Notes: generated by a model from the letters alone, not told the origin. Counted from the first letter of the stretch, positions 43,346-56,349 are shown. The stretch: 56,989 nucleotides of DNA from Lactarius indigo (GCA_025766275.1 JAFKAC010000222.1:1-56989), one strand, 5' to 3'. Numbers and translations: made by a program.

Positions 43346-46300
43346 ATGGTCCCTCGTCCACAGTCCTCGGCTGCTGGCGTTCTTTCACTCTTATTGGAGA
43401 AGGAGCCTTTGTTAAAACAACATGCGCTCAATACTCTGATATCTCTGGTGCCTCAATTCTGGGCTGAGATTTCGGAGCACACAGCGCTCATGTGAGCACT
43501 CAGATTTCGGCCTAGTATCTATCTCTCACGAAGATATAGCGAATCTCTCTATGAGAGTCCAGATCTACCATTAGAGGCTCGCCACTCGGCAGCTCTTCTT
43601 GCTAGCAAAGTCTATTACTACCTTGAGGAATACGACGAGGCCCTGTCTTTCGCTCTTGGTGCAGGAACTGCCTTCCAGCAAGATAGCAGCTTTCCTGGAG
43701 ATGATGAATACGTGGAGACGTTGATCTGTGGGTAACATGCTGAGAGACACAAACTTTTATTAAACTGCCATTGTAGCCAAGGCTATTGACAGATACATCG
43801 ATTCTCGGACGGAGGAGCAGTCAGGTGCTCAGTCCAAAGTCGATCCCCGTCTGCAAGATATAATTGAAAACATATTTTCGCGGTGCATCCAAAACGGGGA
43901 ATATAAACAGGCCAGTATTCGTTGAGCATGTGCGATATTCAAAACTAAGCACACGCACAATAGGCCATTGGTATTGCTTTAGAATCTCGCCGACTGGATG
44001 TCATCAAACAACTATACGAGAAGACCCACGATAGTAGTTTGCTTACTTATTCCATGGAAGCCGTTCTTGACAACCACTTTCCATTGTCTTATCGTGATCA
44101 AGTGCTCAATTTCCTTTATCCTCTGTTTCCATCGCCCACAATAGACTCCAAGTCTCCGTATATACATTCATTGACGCGTCTTCTGGTTACTCTAAGCAAC
44201 CCCACACTCACGGTGTCTCTACTGGTATCCCTCGTACCCCAGGAGAAGCTCGTGGCGTACCAGCTGGCTTTTGATTTAGTAGAAGGTGGTGCGCAAGATT
44301 TCTTGGAGACCGTACGGAACGACCTGCCAGTAGGAGATGAGGTAGGCATAGCATTTGCACATCTGCTTCGTGGTGTGAACGTGATGGACTAGGACGTCAA
44401 ACCTATTTTCGACACCTTGCGCAAGATTCTAGGTGGACGCGAGTCCGTGAAACTTTATCTTGAGTTTCTTAAGAAAAACAACAGGGCCGACCTCCTCATC
44501 TTGAAACACACGAAGGTGAGGTTCTCATCCGCCGTGTCCTCCAGTGGTTCTCAATGCTCCCGCCCCTAGGACCTGCTGGAACCACGCTCATCGGTCTACC
44601 ACAATGCGGTTACCTTCCAAAATGCCTTCATGCATGCGGGCACGACATCCGACACTTTCCTACGGGAAAATCTCGACTGGCTCGGCTATGCTTCTAATTG
44701 GTCCAAGTTCACTGCCACAGCGGCGCTCGGTGTCATACACAAAGGCAATTTCGAACAAGGAATGGTCATTCTAGGCCCTTATCTTCCCAATGAAAACGGC
44801 GGCGAAAGTAATCTTGCTGGTGCAGCCTATTCGGAGGGTGGTGCACTATATGGGCTCGGTCTCATTAACGCGGGTGTTGGCGCCATCAGTTCGGGCGTAG
44901 GAGGTCGGACTGTTGAAGATTACCTCCGCAACATTCTCAAGGCCGCTCAAGGCGAAGTTGTCCAACACGGAGCTGCACTTGGACTGGGCATCGCGGGGAT
45001 GGGCGGACGCAACCCAGAGGCCTATGAAGACTTAAAGCAAACGCTTTTTACCGAGTCCGCTATTGGCGGTGAGGCTGCTGGCTATGCTATGGGCCTCATC
45101 ATGCTGGGTACCAGTGACGCAAATTGTGCAAATGAGATGCTCACCTACGCACGCGAGACCCGGCACGAAAAGATCATCCGCGGACTGGCCATTGGGTTGG
45201 CGTTTCTGAACTTCGGCCGTCAGGACCAGGCAGATGATATTGCGAAACAATTATTGGCAGAAAAGGTCGATCATTTCTTTGCGGTAATTCGATCACTTAC
45301 ACACTACACAGGATCCCATCCTTCGGTATGGTGGTGTCTATACTCTGGCGTTGGCATACGCCGGGACACCCAACAATGATGCTGTCCGTCGATTGCTGCA
45401 TATCGCGGTCTCGGATACCTCGGATGATGTTCGCCGGGCCGCGGTCACTTCCCTCGCTTTCTTACTCTTCAAGAACCCTCGTCAAGTTCCTCGAATTGTA
45501 CAACTCCTTAGCGAGAGCTACAATCCCCATGTTCGCTGCGGTGCAACTCTCGCTCTCGGGATCGCCTGTGCCGGCACTGGCCTCCAAGACGCTATCGAGA
45601 TCCTCGAACCCATGACGAAGGATAGCGTAGACTTCGTTCGGCAAGGCGCGCTTATCGCTCTTGGCATGATCCTGGTGCAACAATCCGATGCTTCGTCCCC
45701 TTCCTTAGCTCCTATTCGAGCAACCTACGCCAAAATTGTGGGCGACAAACACGAGGATCCAATGGCTCGGTTCGGCGCTGCTCTTGGTCAGAGCTTCATC
45801 GATGCGGGTGGTCGTAACGTAACCATCAGCCTGCAAAGCAGGGCAGGCACGAAGAACACCAGCGCCATCGTTGGCATGGTTATGTTCTGCCAATTCTGGT
45901 ACTGGTATCCACTCGCCCATTGTGCGAGCTTAGCGTTCCAGCCAACTGGAATTATTGGCCTGACTGAGGACCTCAAAGCGCCCAAGTTTGATTTCATTTC
46001 GAATGCGCGGCCTAGCCTCTTTGCATACCCTTCCTCAATGAAACCCCCGAAAAAAGAAGCTACAACGAAACTGACGACGGCTGTTCTTTCCACCACCGCA
46101 AAGGTGAAAGCTAGAGAGAGGAAAAAGGCCGCTTCGGAAGACACACCCGAGAGTGTAAGATTGATAGATCTGCCCACAAAGCCTTCTACGATCTCACTGT
46201 ATGATTCAGGATAACAGAAAGGATGGTGATATCGAGATGAAAACCGAGGAAGTCCCGTCAGCACGGCACGGCGACATTTCTCCTATCAATGACTCCATCT

Positions 46301-46811
46301 CCAATCTTCCAGAGGGCCAGTCGGCAGAAGCCAGAGGTCCTATCAAGCGTAAGGAGCCCAGCTGGGAGAGCCTCGCCAACTTCTCGCGTGTCACTCCGGC
46401 GCAATTCCAGTGTATCGTTTTCCCGCCGAGTAGCCGCTACCAGCCGGTACGGCCAGTGTCAGCCCGTGAACCAACGATAAAAACAGGGAAAGCAGTGACA
46501 AGGACAGTGCACCCAGAAAAGTACGCAGGAGGTGGAGGCATTTTGTTACTGGTGGACGAGCGTCCGGGAGAACCAGAGGAATATATTGAGCTGAACACGG
46601 CTCCCCCTCCTCAAGCTGCGCCCACTAGTAACGTCAGCATTACGGTCTCGGCCGCTGGGCCACGACCTGATCGAAATATTTCTCTTGACCCGAATGCACC
46701 CGAGGCAGATGTGCCCGCACCATTTGAGGTGAGTGAGTTTCTGACACACAGACAAGTAAATAACTAACGTAACGATTGTCCAAGTACCCGTTTGATAACG
46801 ATGGGGAGTAA
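43346..46811 (+). CDS. RPN2: 26S proteasome regulatory subunit RPN2 (PSMD1)
   Basis: About ten exons. Start MVPRPQSSAAGVLSLLLEKE. Conserved stretches: LPLEARHSAALLASKVYYYL, YEKTHDSSLLTYSMEAVLDN, LYLEFLKKNNRADLLILKHT, VYHNAVTFQNAFMHAGTTSD, FLRENLDWLGYASNWSKFTA, then the PC-repeat toroid (GSALYGLGLI-like GGALYGLGLINAG, QHGAALGLGIAGMG, GEAAGYAMGLIMLG, RGLAIGLAFLNFGR, ILRYGGVYTLALAYAG, VRRAAVTSLAFLLF, VRCGATLALGIACAG, VRQGALIALGMILVQ). The tail carries the KKEATTKLTTAVLSTTAK helix and ends FEYPFDNDGE. Rpn2 is a base scaffold of the 19S particle that docks Rpn13. It is the strongest-conserved gene of the window, with no break. Confidence 0.97.
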
Positions 46812-46960
46812 TAAATAAAATAAATAAAGTTAGTTGTGTATTACGTGAGCGTGACTAAATGTGACAAGATGAGATCCCCTTTGTGGTTGGCGCGTTTTCG
46901 TGTTTTCGGGTCGTTTCGTTTCGATTTGTTTCTTACTTGGCTTCCACCATCATTTACCCA

Positions 46961-48816
46961 ATGGCAGACCGTACAAACGCTAATCGTAGAGAGCGTACGT
47001 TCTTCCAGATATAACGTCTCTCCAAACATACCGACGCGTCAAATCATAGATTACAAGGCTAAAGCCCTCAAGCAAGATGATCTCAGGAAACGTCGTGAAG
47101 AACAGCAGGTCGAGATCCGGCGGCAGAAGAGGGAAGAAAACATCGCCAAGAGGCGCAACTTTGTTCCCACCTCTGTCATCGACTCCGATGAAGAAGCTTC
47201 TTCTGGGACTTGGGAAAGTCCGGTTCGTGTACCCTATCATCTTCATTCGTAATGACTCAAATGTCCCGCAGCTCGACGAGGAGATGATCAGTGGCGTGTT
47301 CTCTGATGACTCTGATCGCCAACTTGACGCTACGACCAAATTTCGGAAGCTCCTCTCGAAAGAAAAGAATCCCCCAATTGAGAAAGTGATCGAATGTGGT
47401 GTCGTACCCCGTTTTGTCCAGTTTTTGCGAGGTGGACATTCGATGCTTCAAGTGAGAATTCCACAATTTCCGGCGTTAGGCGTATTTTGAAGTACTTTTT
47501 GGACAGTTCGAGGCTGCCTGGGCTTTGACAAATATTGCGTCTGGCACCCAGGAACACACTCAAGTGGTGATCAAGGCTCTTGCCGTACCCGAATTCATCA
47601 AGCTACTATCCTCTCCTGTGTTGGATGTCAGCGAACAGGCCGTCTGGGCGTTGGGTAATATTGCGGGCGACAGCCCTCAATGTAGGGACTATGTCCTCCA
47701 ACAAGGTGCTCTGAGGCCTTTGCTGAGCCTCTTGAGTGAGAACCACAAGATCAGTATGCTCCGTAATGCTACGTGGACGCTCAGCAATTTTTGCCGTGGA
47801 AAGTCTCCTCAACCCGACTGGGATCTGGTTTGTTCAACTGTGAGTAAAGCCGATCCATGCTGACCATTAGTTCCCATAGATTGCGCCTGCCCTTAACGTC
47901 TTGACAAAACTCATATACTCGATGGACGATGAGATCCTCATTGACGCCTGTTGGGCTATATCCTATCTGTCTGATGGCTCCAACGATAAGATTCAAGCGG
48001 TCATCGAATCTGGAGTGTGTCGTCGCCTCGTTGACCTTCTCATGCACCACTCCACCTCTGTCCAGACTCCCGCTCTACGCTCAGTTGGAAACATAGTAAC
48101 TGGAGACGACTTGCAGACTCAGGTTGTCATCGCATCCGGCGCACTTCCGGCGCTCCTGTCATTGCTGTCGTCACCGAAGGATGGCATCAGGAAGGAAGCT
48201 TGCTGGACGATCTCCAACATTACGGCTGGGTCACCTCCTCAAATCCAGGCTGTCATTGAAGCCAATATCATCCCTCCTCTCATCAGCATCCTCTCCAACG
48301 CAGATTTCAAAACTCGGAAAGAAGCATGCTGGGCCATATCCAATGCTACATCCGGCGGCTTGCAAGAGCCATCTCAAATCCGTTACTTAGTCTCACAAGG
48401 ATGTATCAAACCTCTTTGCGATTTGCTCACGATGATGGATAATAAAATTATCCAAGTCGCCCTTGATGGTTTAGACAATATCCTGAAAGTAGGCGAGAGC
48501 GACAGGCAAGCCGAGGGACCAGGCTCTACCAACAAGTACGCACAATATGTGGAGGAAGCTGGCGGCATGGTCACCATCCACAATCTCCAACAACACGATA
48601 ACATCGACATCTATAAGAAGGCGTTTAATATCATGGACAAGTACTTCCCTGACGAAGAAGATATGGACGCTGGTGTTTCGGCGGCTAATGTCGACGCCAG
48701 TGGCGCGTTCTCCGTAAGTTCACCGGTGTCTGTCTTCCACCGTTGGTTTGACATGGCTCTCTCTAGTTTGACACTGCGAATAATGCACCGCAAGGTGGCT
48801 TCAGCTTCGGCCAGTG
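46961..48816 (+). CDS. SRP1: Importin subunit alpha
   Basis: Six exons. The start [11 protein letters not shown] is the beginning of the IBB domain, spliced to [20 protein letters not shown] and [18 protein letters not shown], the basic importin-beta-binding segment. Ten armadillo repeats follow ([115 protein letters not shown]) with the Trp/Asn ladder that holds NLS peptides. The tail has [19 protein letters not shown] and a last exon, [16 protein letters not shown]. The protein carries classical NLS cargo into the nucleus with importin beta. It starts 149 bp after the RPN2 stop. Confidence 0.97.
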
Positions 48817-49155
48817 AGAACGTGCCTACTTGTATGACCTATACTCTCCTCGCCATTACCTTACGGTCCTTATGCCGCGAGCGCCGATACATCATTCTTG
48901 CCTGTCACTTGTTCTAGTTAGCTAACGGTTCTTGTGAATTACACTCCCAACAAGCCTTTTTTTTGCCTTGTGCTTTCCTTTTGTTCCATTCTCACGACTC
49001 GATGACATTCCAAACATTTTAGATATCTCATCTGTTGGGTAAACACGTTAGCAGAAAGAAAAGAGACAGCCATGTATAGTGATGATGTACTCCGGTGATT
49101 CACGTTGGATCCGGCCCGAGTGGCAACTCCAGAGGCAGCTTGATCTTGATTGTCT
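48817..49155 (+). other. Intergenic region before LSM5
   Basis: 339 bp holding the importin-alpha 3' UTR and the LSM5 promoter. It includes a T-rich tract near 48956. No gene is seen. Confidence 0.5.
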
Positions 49156-49661
49156 ATGGCCTCGCAAATCTTACCCTTGGGTAGGTCCAGCTTGGGTCTC
49201 TATCTGCACTGTTACCAGTCAATTGACGACCCAGGGTTTGTCGGTAGAACTCATAGATAGGTGCATCGGTTCGCGCATATGGGTGGTCATGAAAAATGAT
49301 CGGGAGTTCACTGGGACACTACTAGGTTTCGATGACTTTGTCAGTTGAGTTGCTCGGCTACATCTCTACATACACTACATTCGTCCTGATACCCCTCTTC
49401 TCTCGCCAGACATGGTTCTAGAAGACGTTACCGAGTAGTACGTTGTTGTCCACTCGTCCCCTTTCTTCACGAGCTAACCATTTGACGATACATAAGTGAA
49501 ATAACACCCAAAGGTCGCAAATCGACGAAGCTTGCACAAACACTTCTGAATGGAAATAACATATGCATGGTACGCGTTCCATAGTTCCGTCCATTTTGCG
49601 GTCACTAATGCTTCGTTTTTCTTAGTTGGTTCCCGGGAGCGATGGACCAGAGCAGGCGTAG
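49156..49661 (+). CDS. LSM5: U6 snRNA-associated Sm-like protein LSm5
   Basis: Five tiny exons. The first encodes only MASQILPL; an 85-nt intron ending at CGGTAG leads to ELIDRCIGSRIWVVMKNDRE, which restores the conserved LPLELIDRCIGS start. Then come FTGTLLGFDDFV with NMVLEDVTE in Sm motif 1, YEITPKGRKSTKLAQTLLNG and NNICMLVPGSDGPEQA, Sm motif 2. The protein is one of seven LSm ring members that bind the U6 snRNA 3' end in the nucleus, and mRNA ends with LSm1 in the cytoplasm. Length (about 80 aa) is normal. Confidence 0.94.
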
Positions 49662-49812
49662 CCAGTAGCCACTGGTAGTAGCTAGCAACCTCCTTGTGGA
49701 CCCATCGTACTTGACCTCATGGTCATCATATTAGTTGGCATAGGCATTCATGAAAGCGTTTCGTTTCTACAATGTGCGAGAGTCGAGAAAAAGACCTCCG
49801 CTTGTGTACCGA

Positions 49813-49820
49813 TCACGTGA
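49813..49820. promoter_or_regulatory. TCACGTGA palindrome upstream of MRPS16
   Basis: E-box palindrome 66 bp before the MRPS16 ATG at 49887; the same octamer lies upstream of RPE1 and between COX13 and RPN2. Confidence 0.5.
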
Positions 49821-49886
49821 AGTACCACTGTGCTGCCACGCGCGCAATTGCAAGGCAAGGACTTACACCGAACTGAACGCGACCCG

Positions 49887-50296
49887 ATGCCTGTCCGGCT
49901 TCGCTTGTCCTTGCACGGCTACAGAAACAACCGTATCTTCCATCTCGTTGCCACAGACCTCCGAAAACGCAGGGATGCGAAGCCTATAGAACTCCTTGGA
50001 ATATACGACCCCCGCCTCGGCGTCGGCCAAGAGCACAAGACGATGCAATGGAGCGTGGAGAGGATATTGTACTGGCTCGAAAAGGGTGGTGCTCAGCCAA
50101 GCAAACCTGTGGTCAAGTTACTCGAAAAGGTGTGTGTGTGTGTATATACTTCTCTTTTACCTTCTTTATTTAAGGATTTACACAGGGAGGTATCATCCCC
50201 CCAAACTCGAAATATCATCGAGGGCCTTCACCTCCACCTAACCCTTCGACTGGTTCGAGCGAAGCCCCTCCACCTCCACGACCCCCGCTTCCGTGA
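49887..50296 (+). CDS. MRPS16: Mitochondrial small ribosomal subunit protein bS16m
   Basis: Two exons joined over an intron that starts with a (GT)n tract (donor near 50130). MPVRLRLSLHGYRNNRIFHL is the universal S16 start; an upstream in-frame extension exists but the family start is this Met. Then LRKRRDAKPIELLGIYDPRL, QWSVERILYWLEKGGAQPSK and VVKLLEKGGIIPPNSKYHRG, followed by a Pro-rich tail (PSPPPNPSTGSSEAPPPPRP). It is a structural protein of the mitochondrial 37S subunit. The N-terminus itself has little acid and serves as the targeting signal in this family. Confidence 0.95.
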
Positions 50297-50460
50297 TAGC
50301 CAGAGAAATGTTTGGTGGAGATATAACTACTATACATCCAGATCGTATCACACGCTACATGTTTTCAGCGCAAACGGGCACAAAGCACACTCTATACACA
50401 CGTATCCCCCCTTAATCGATTCGTATACTCCCACTCGTCGAACGAACGCCTTGTCCGTAC

Positions 50461-51380
50461 TCATGCGTGCTCGAGTAAGGCGACGACATCATGTTGCTGG
50501 GCGATCGTGGCCAGATCCGTGGCCGTATATCCATCCGTGTCCTGTGAAATTTGAGAAATTTCAGCGAATGAAGATAGCGCGTGCGCTCTCACCTTGAGTG
50601 TCTTATCGGCACCTTGCTTGAGTAGGAACTCGACCGTGGCAACGTTTCCCCGATCGGCAGCGAGGTGAAGCGCAGTGTACCCCTGTTTTGTTGCGAAGGA
50701 ACAACGCGACGAGACAGGACGAACAATTACCCTCCCCGGCCGCGCGTAATGAATGGGCTGGGTAATAAAATGGACTCACATATTCATCCCGGACATTGAT
50801 GTCCGCGCCCTCGTTTGCGCTGAGGAACGCAGAGACAGCGGCGACGTCATCTCTCATAGCGTGTCCGTGCAGCCCAGAGGAGTCGTCGACTCCGTCGTCG
50901 AGCGTCGGCGGGGACATGACGCTGACGGAAATCCCCATCCCCGATCCACCACCACCACCGTCCCTACCTTCCTGCCCTTCTTCTGTCTCGTCGTCCGCTG
51001 CTGCAGAAGAACCTTCATTCCAGCCTAGACTTCGCGCAATCTCTAGATATCGGTGCTCGGCTTCTGACGGGCGTCCCTCGTAGGTTTGGGCTGCCAGCGC
51101 CCACGCGTCCCACTTTGCACGACCAGCAATGTCAAAGAACGACGGGCGGGACGTAGTTGGCGACGTAGCCACGGTGAGCATCTTGAAGAGGCCATATAGC
51201 TGTGTGATACGAATGAATCGAGTATAACAACTCTTGTCAGGATGCAGAGCTGGTTCAACGAATGCGCAGAAGGACCTCCAATTTAACGGAATTAGACACT
51301 CGAGTCAACGAAGACGCATTTGATAGATATGCCACGGCTTCCTCAAACACAGGCGATGGAGAATACGGATCAGTGGTCAT
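50461..51380 (-). CDS. Acyl-CoA-binding protein with ankyrin repeats (ACBD6-like)
   Basis: Minus-strand gene, about four exons. Start MTTDPYSPSPVFEEAVAYLS. The ACB domain continues over an intron: KLELYGLFKMLTVATSP (with the Tyr/Lys acyl-CoA contacts), then FFDIAGRAKWDAWALAAQ and RYLEIARSLGW. A Glu/Gly-rich linker follows (TEEGQEGRDGGGGGSGMG), then ankyrin repeats beginning ADINVRDEY, next GYTALHLAADRGNVATVEFL, GADKTLKDTDGYTATDLATI, ending VVALLEHA. This architecture binds long-chain acyl-CoA and moderates its supply to lipid synthesis; ACBD6 homologues also aid N-myristoylation. Cytosolic. Length about 260 aa. Confidence 0.93.
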
Positions 51381-51486
51381 CTTAACTGCTGTCCAAATTG
51401 GTTTCGAGCACCGTCTTTTTCTAAATGAATATCCCTCTATTACATAACCGATAAGGGTTATCATTAACAGTACCAGTATCCAAGCT

Positions 51487-52936
51487 TCATGCTAGACCCG
51501 CAGCTCGGATTGCCTAGAACCACAAATCAGAGGCGGCTACACACAAATCGAGGACAACCTACCTTGAGCATCTCAGACCCGATTTGGGCCGGGCTTTCAG
51601 TCACGATGACTCCGGCCTTTTGAAGGGCAGCGACCTTGTCCGAGGCGGCACCTGAATAAGATAATGCCTAGCTTAGTAGAGCAGAGGGTGATATAGGACA
51701 GTGAAAATCACCTTTGCCACCGGATATGATGGCGCCAGCGTGACCCATACGACGGCCGGGAGGGGCAGTGCGCCCAGCGACGAAACCGACGACAGGTTTT
51801 GGCTTAGCGCGGGTCAGGTTGTATTTCTCTAGGTATTCTGCAGCCTCCTCCTCCATGGTGCCACCAATCTCGCCAATGATGACGATACCTTGATCCAGAA
51901 TTGAGTTTCGCGAAAGGGTATCAAAAGCAAAAGATTATTACCGTCAGTGTTGTCGTCCTCAAGGAGAACCTTGACCACGTCAACGTGCTGCGTTCCAGGG
52001 AAAGGGTCTCCTCCGATGCCGACGCAGAGAGATTGTCCCAGACCGGCGTGGTAGTCTGTGCGACCGCCTCGTATGTCAACGTTCCAGAACGGGAAACGAT
52101 GCCTGCGTCGCAAGGTCAAAAACTAGAACAGGAACTTGGAGGCGGGCAACACACCAATCCGTCCAGGCTTGTGGATGTGTCCGGGTTGGATGCCCATCTT
52201 GCAGCCCAGAGGATTGATGATGCCCGGGCAGTTAGGACCTACGAGGCGGGACTTGGACTGGCTCATCAGGGCATTCGCGACCTATTGTGCCGTCGACGTC
52301 AGCGAGGTTGTTGTGTACGAGTTAGAACATACTCGGATTTCGTCTGCTTGGGGAATGCCTTCCGTAATGCACACAATGAGGCCAATTTCATTCTCGATGG
52401 CCTCGATGATCGCGTCGGCAGCGCTCGGGGGCGGCACGTACAAGACGGTTGCGTCGGGTTGGGTCTCGCGAACAGCCTAAGAAACAAAAATCATTTATGG
52501 TGGCTGTGTCACTCAGGTGCCGGAGATATGAAATACCTCCTTCACAGACCCGAACACAGGCAAGCCGAGGTGCGTCTGGCCAGCCTTCTTCGGCGAAACG
52601 CCGCCGACCATCTTGGTGCCATATGCCAGCGCTTCCTTCACGTGGAAAGTTCCCTATTCTCACACAAAGAGGACCACGCGGGATATTTTTTTTTAAAAAA
52701 AAGAATATATAAAAGGACGAGGTAAACGTACAGTCTTTCCTGTGAAGCCCTGACAGAGAACTTTGGTGTCTTTATGGATGAGGAGGTTTTGAATGGTACT
52801 TTCATAACTCCGTCGGGTGGCAGACTGGGAGAACGCCCGGCGTCCAGCTGTAACTCGGGATCAGCACGGAAGCTCGCACGTGCAGGGTTTGGGGCTCACC
52901 GCTTGTGGCCAGGGATTGGCTAACGCGGGATAGCAT
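51487..52936 (-). CDS. LSC1: Succinate-CoA ligase subunit alpha, mitochondrial
   Basis: About eight exons on the minus strand. The start [12 protein letters not shown] then [20 protein letters not shown] gives a mitochondrial presequence. Core motifs: [20 protein letters not shown] (CoA/phosphate loop), [133 protein letters not shown] with the phosphorylated histidine, and [14 protein letters not shown]. It forms succinyl-CoA synthetase with the beta subunit in the TCA cycle. Residue choice around SSCSG is slightly unusual (SRSGT is common in the family). Confidence 0.94.
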
Positions 52937-53089
52937 GTTCGAGGAATCAAAGTAGGAGGTGGACTACTACGTGCCAACCAACCGACCCATCCCGAACGCC
53001 AGACCTCAGCGCCAATTTATTATGTAATCGACTAACACAATTTCATTCCCATTTACGGACGATAAGTACAACACTGATTAATTGTTATT

Positions 53090-56000
53090 TCAATCCAAAG
53101 ACACTACTTTCCTGCGATCCCTTGCCTTACGCGACGCCCGATGTATCCCGAGCACGGCATACTTGACTTTGTCATACTGTTTGACGCGAATGGCACTGCA
53201 AGTTCCGTAAGCATAATCTCTTTGACGTGGGTCCGTGAATCAGACTTACTCGCCAAGGTCCTTCATGAAACGTACTTTGGCTTCTTCAGGGACAGAACTT
53301 ACGGGAAGGCGTTGTAAAATCACGGGTATCCATTGTTGCAACTGGATGGGCCATAATGATGCCAAAACGCGCATAAGGGTAACGATGGTTGATGCAGTTT
53401 CTTCAGGGAAGTCGCCAACGAGACCCGTCAGAAGCAGACTGGTGAACTCGAACCCTTCTTTATCAATGGCTTGGTGAATGGCATTGGCGTAGAGCGGGAA
53501 CTTTGGCGGTAGAGGTTCGAGGGGAGCCGAATTAAGACAATCATGCGTTAAGATCATACGGATGAGGTCCAGTGACGCGAATATGGTGTCCGTGTGAATG
53601 AGCGTCAAAGCGGCGAGAGCAATGTGGAAGGAAGCGGGGAACGCTGAAGATTCAAAGAAGATATCAGGTGCAAATTCCACCATGTTCATGAGCATTCTGA
53701 CATAGTCTTCGAGGACTGTGGGTGCCCAGCGGCTGGTCAGTCACAATCTCGATCATGCAATGAAAAGAAGCTCACCATCGGGTAATGTAGCTGCTGATTT
53801 CTCTTGCAACATAACCAATATTTTTTGCGTAGAGAGCTCATAGACACCCCTGACCGCGTCCCGTAGTAAGGGGTCTTCCTCGTTACCGAACCTGCCGTGG
53901 ACCTTGCTCGCAATCCAGAGGTAGCAAGACATTCCTGATGAAGCGAAAGAGGCAGACATCCTCCCCAGGACATCTGCCGCGATCGTCAACACGGTCCTCC
54001 CAAAGAGATTGAGAGCATGGCGGAGGACTCGAGTGACGTGTTCTGCGCTTTCATAGTCCGAGCCGTGTTTAGCCAGGAAAGCGTCAAAGACAGGCCACAC
54101 CTCTTGGCAGGTACCCTGACAGGAAGGCGGGAGGTGTTCTCCAAATGATCCAACGACGTGCAACATAACTTCTAGATTTGCTAAGCCATCTTTAGAAGAA
54201 TGGTGCTGCTTCAGTGAATAGTCACGGTACACAAAAAGGGAACGCACTGCCAACTTCCAGTAGCTCTTGCTTGGTCGCGGGAGTTGGCTTGTTAGCTACC
54301 GCAAACACAGCCGCAAGGATGCTCGTCGCGAACGTCTTGAGTGATTGCGCAGCTTGGTCCATGGGCATGGCAGATATGACATAAGCGATGGCCTCATAAA
54401 CAACCACCCTGTCTTCTTGTACAAGTTTCGCTCCAATGTTGACCGTGAAGGTATGTAACTCTGGAAGGAAAGGCACCAGGTGCTTGCAATACATAATCAG
54501 CTATGGCCAAAGTATGCGATGCGTTCGGCAATACCTGTTTGCAGTCCTGGCAGAGATATTTCAGAGCCTGTCCGGCAGCTCCAATGACATCTTGATCCGT
54601 GTCCTCGAACCCCGCGGAAATATATTGTAAAGATGGGCTGATATGGTTGGGATGTGCGTTTATCCATTCTGTATACCTGGATATAATCAATAAAGCAGCA
54701 TAACGTATCCGCGTGTGCGTTGGCAGTGTCGGGATAAGTTGCATGATGATAGGCACCGCACGCTCGTCATGCGGGTCGACTTCTGCACCCATGGACCTCA
54801 TCGCGAACAGCGGAGCCTCGACGTCTTGCCAGGGGGTATCGGGGCCCCGCGTCAAAGCCGCCTGAACCAGCTTCAGAGTCTCCAACAAGCACTGCTCTGC
54901 GCCCAATACATAGCAACAATCCTTGAGGGTGTCGCCCATTACGTGGCGGAACGACCGGAAACTTTCTAGTTCTTGTCCGGTCAACGTAGAGGTATCCGGA
55001 GGAAAATGGAGGTGCTTGATCATGACCGTCACCAGTGTCTCGTACGCACCACACAACAGCGGAGATATCGTTACTTTCTTGCCCATGCTTTGCGCCAGTC
55101 GCATCCAGAAGGTAAATGTGATGGGTACAATGTCCAGGTCGTGGTAATCCGAGCATAGCCCAATGGCCTCGACGATGGGGAAAAACGCCTCGGTGTGTTG
55201 CAAGATAAGCAAACGGTAGGTTTCCCCCGCTTCAGAGAATATGCGTGCGTAGCCTTTCATCTTTTCTGGGTCATCGTTCACGGTCGTGAGAATGGCTTTG
55301 AGTGCAGTGAGCTTAGGAACGATGCGCTTGATGACGCCCATGTTGTCGTCGATCTCTTGAGTTTCGTGGATAAGGTCGCATATGGCGTTGGTGGCCGCTT
55401 CAAAAAGCTGGTCGGAAGCCAACGCCTGAAAGCAGAACTCGAAGATAGCAGAATCCGCAACGTCTCTCGCCGCCATTTCACCCGCCGTGAGCCAGCTTCG
55501 CAGGCATGTAAACACTTGGTTCTGGATAGTGTGAGTGACGCCTGTGAGAGTGCCTAAGTAGAGGGTCGCCAGAGATGATGCGATACTAATTACTTACCGG
55601 GTGCCTGTAGATATATAGACAGCATATCAAGGACCTGTTTCGAGCATGAGCCCAGTAACTGTGCACTCCTTTCTCCGTACTCTTGGTCCTTGAGGAGAGA
55701 AGGCGAGGGGTTAGCTTTGATACCCAGCAGTCAGACCGCAACCGACCCACCGTTACCGGGATCTTCGTATTTGAATAAAGCTCCTCAGGTAGGACCGTCA
55801 AAAACTGTAGAAGGACAGGGACCATGGAAGGGTTCTGTCCGTATGACTCGATCAACCCTTCTACGGCGTTCGTCCATGTGGGTAGTTGCAGGGCGAGGCC
55901 TGAGAGAGCTAAACAAAGCTGTAGTATGATGGCACGAGGGCCATCTTTGAAGTATTCGAGAGCAGCGATGATGGTGTCACGCAGGGGGAAGAGTTGCGCT

Positions 56001-56349
56001 GGGTCTACTTGTGCTAGATCATAGGTAACCTGTCTGGGACGTGAAGTGGGTTTAGAGAGAGGGCGCGAGGTTGCAAACCTTTGTCCTGAACGTCTGCGCA
56101 GCAAATAATTTTGCAGCAAGTGGCGCATCTGACGATCGCAGAATGAGATTGCAGCTTGTCCATGCTTCAGACTATGAGAACGAGCGGACGGTGACGAGTT
56201 AGAGGTCGTAGTCGATGGGCCACTGGAGAAATTGTATTTACTGAGTGCTGAAAGTCCTGGAGCCAGGCATTCGCCTTCTCTAAAGAGGCTTTATCAGGGG
56301 CACGGGTGAAGACGTCCAAAGCTGCGAGCAGAGCCTGGATGTCGGCCAT
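53090..56349 (-). CDS. MTR10: Karyopherin Mtr10/transportin-3
   Basis: About nine exons. Start MADIQALLAALDVFTRAPDK. Then KANAWLQDFQHS, an exon with AWTSCNLILRSSDAPLAAKL FAAQTF, VTYDLAQVDPAQLFPLRDTI, LCLALSGLALQLPTWTNAVE and VLLQFLTVLPEELYSNTKIP. HEAT-type helices follow for over 700 residues (FTCLRSWLTAGEMAARDVAD, AICDLIHETQEIDDNMGVIK, IRYAALLIISRYTEWINAHP, SPSLQYISAGFEDTDQDVIG, VVVYEAIAYVISAMPMDQAA) to the C-terminus VKYAVLGIHRASRKARDRRK. This is the nuclear import receptor for SR-type and Npl3-like RNA-binding proteins. The whole gene lies in the window. The frame is continuous once introns are removed. Confidence 0.95.

Noticed and set aside
50130..50150. GT dinucleotide repeat as a microsatellite of interest
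   Set aside because: Short (about seven units) and it forms the MRPS16 intron donor; nothing else is unusual.
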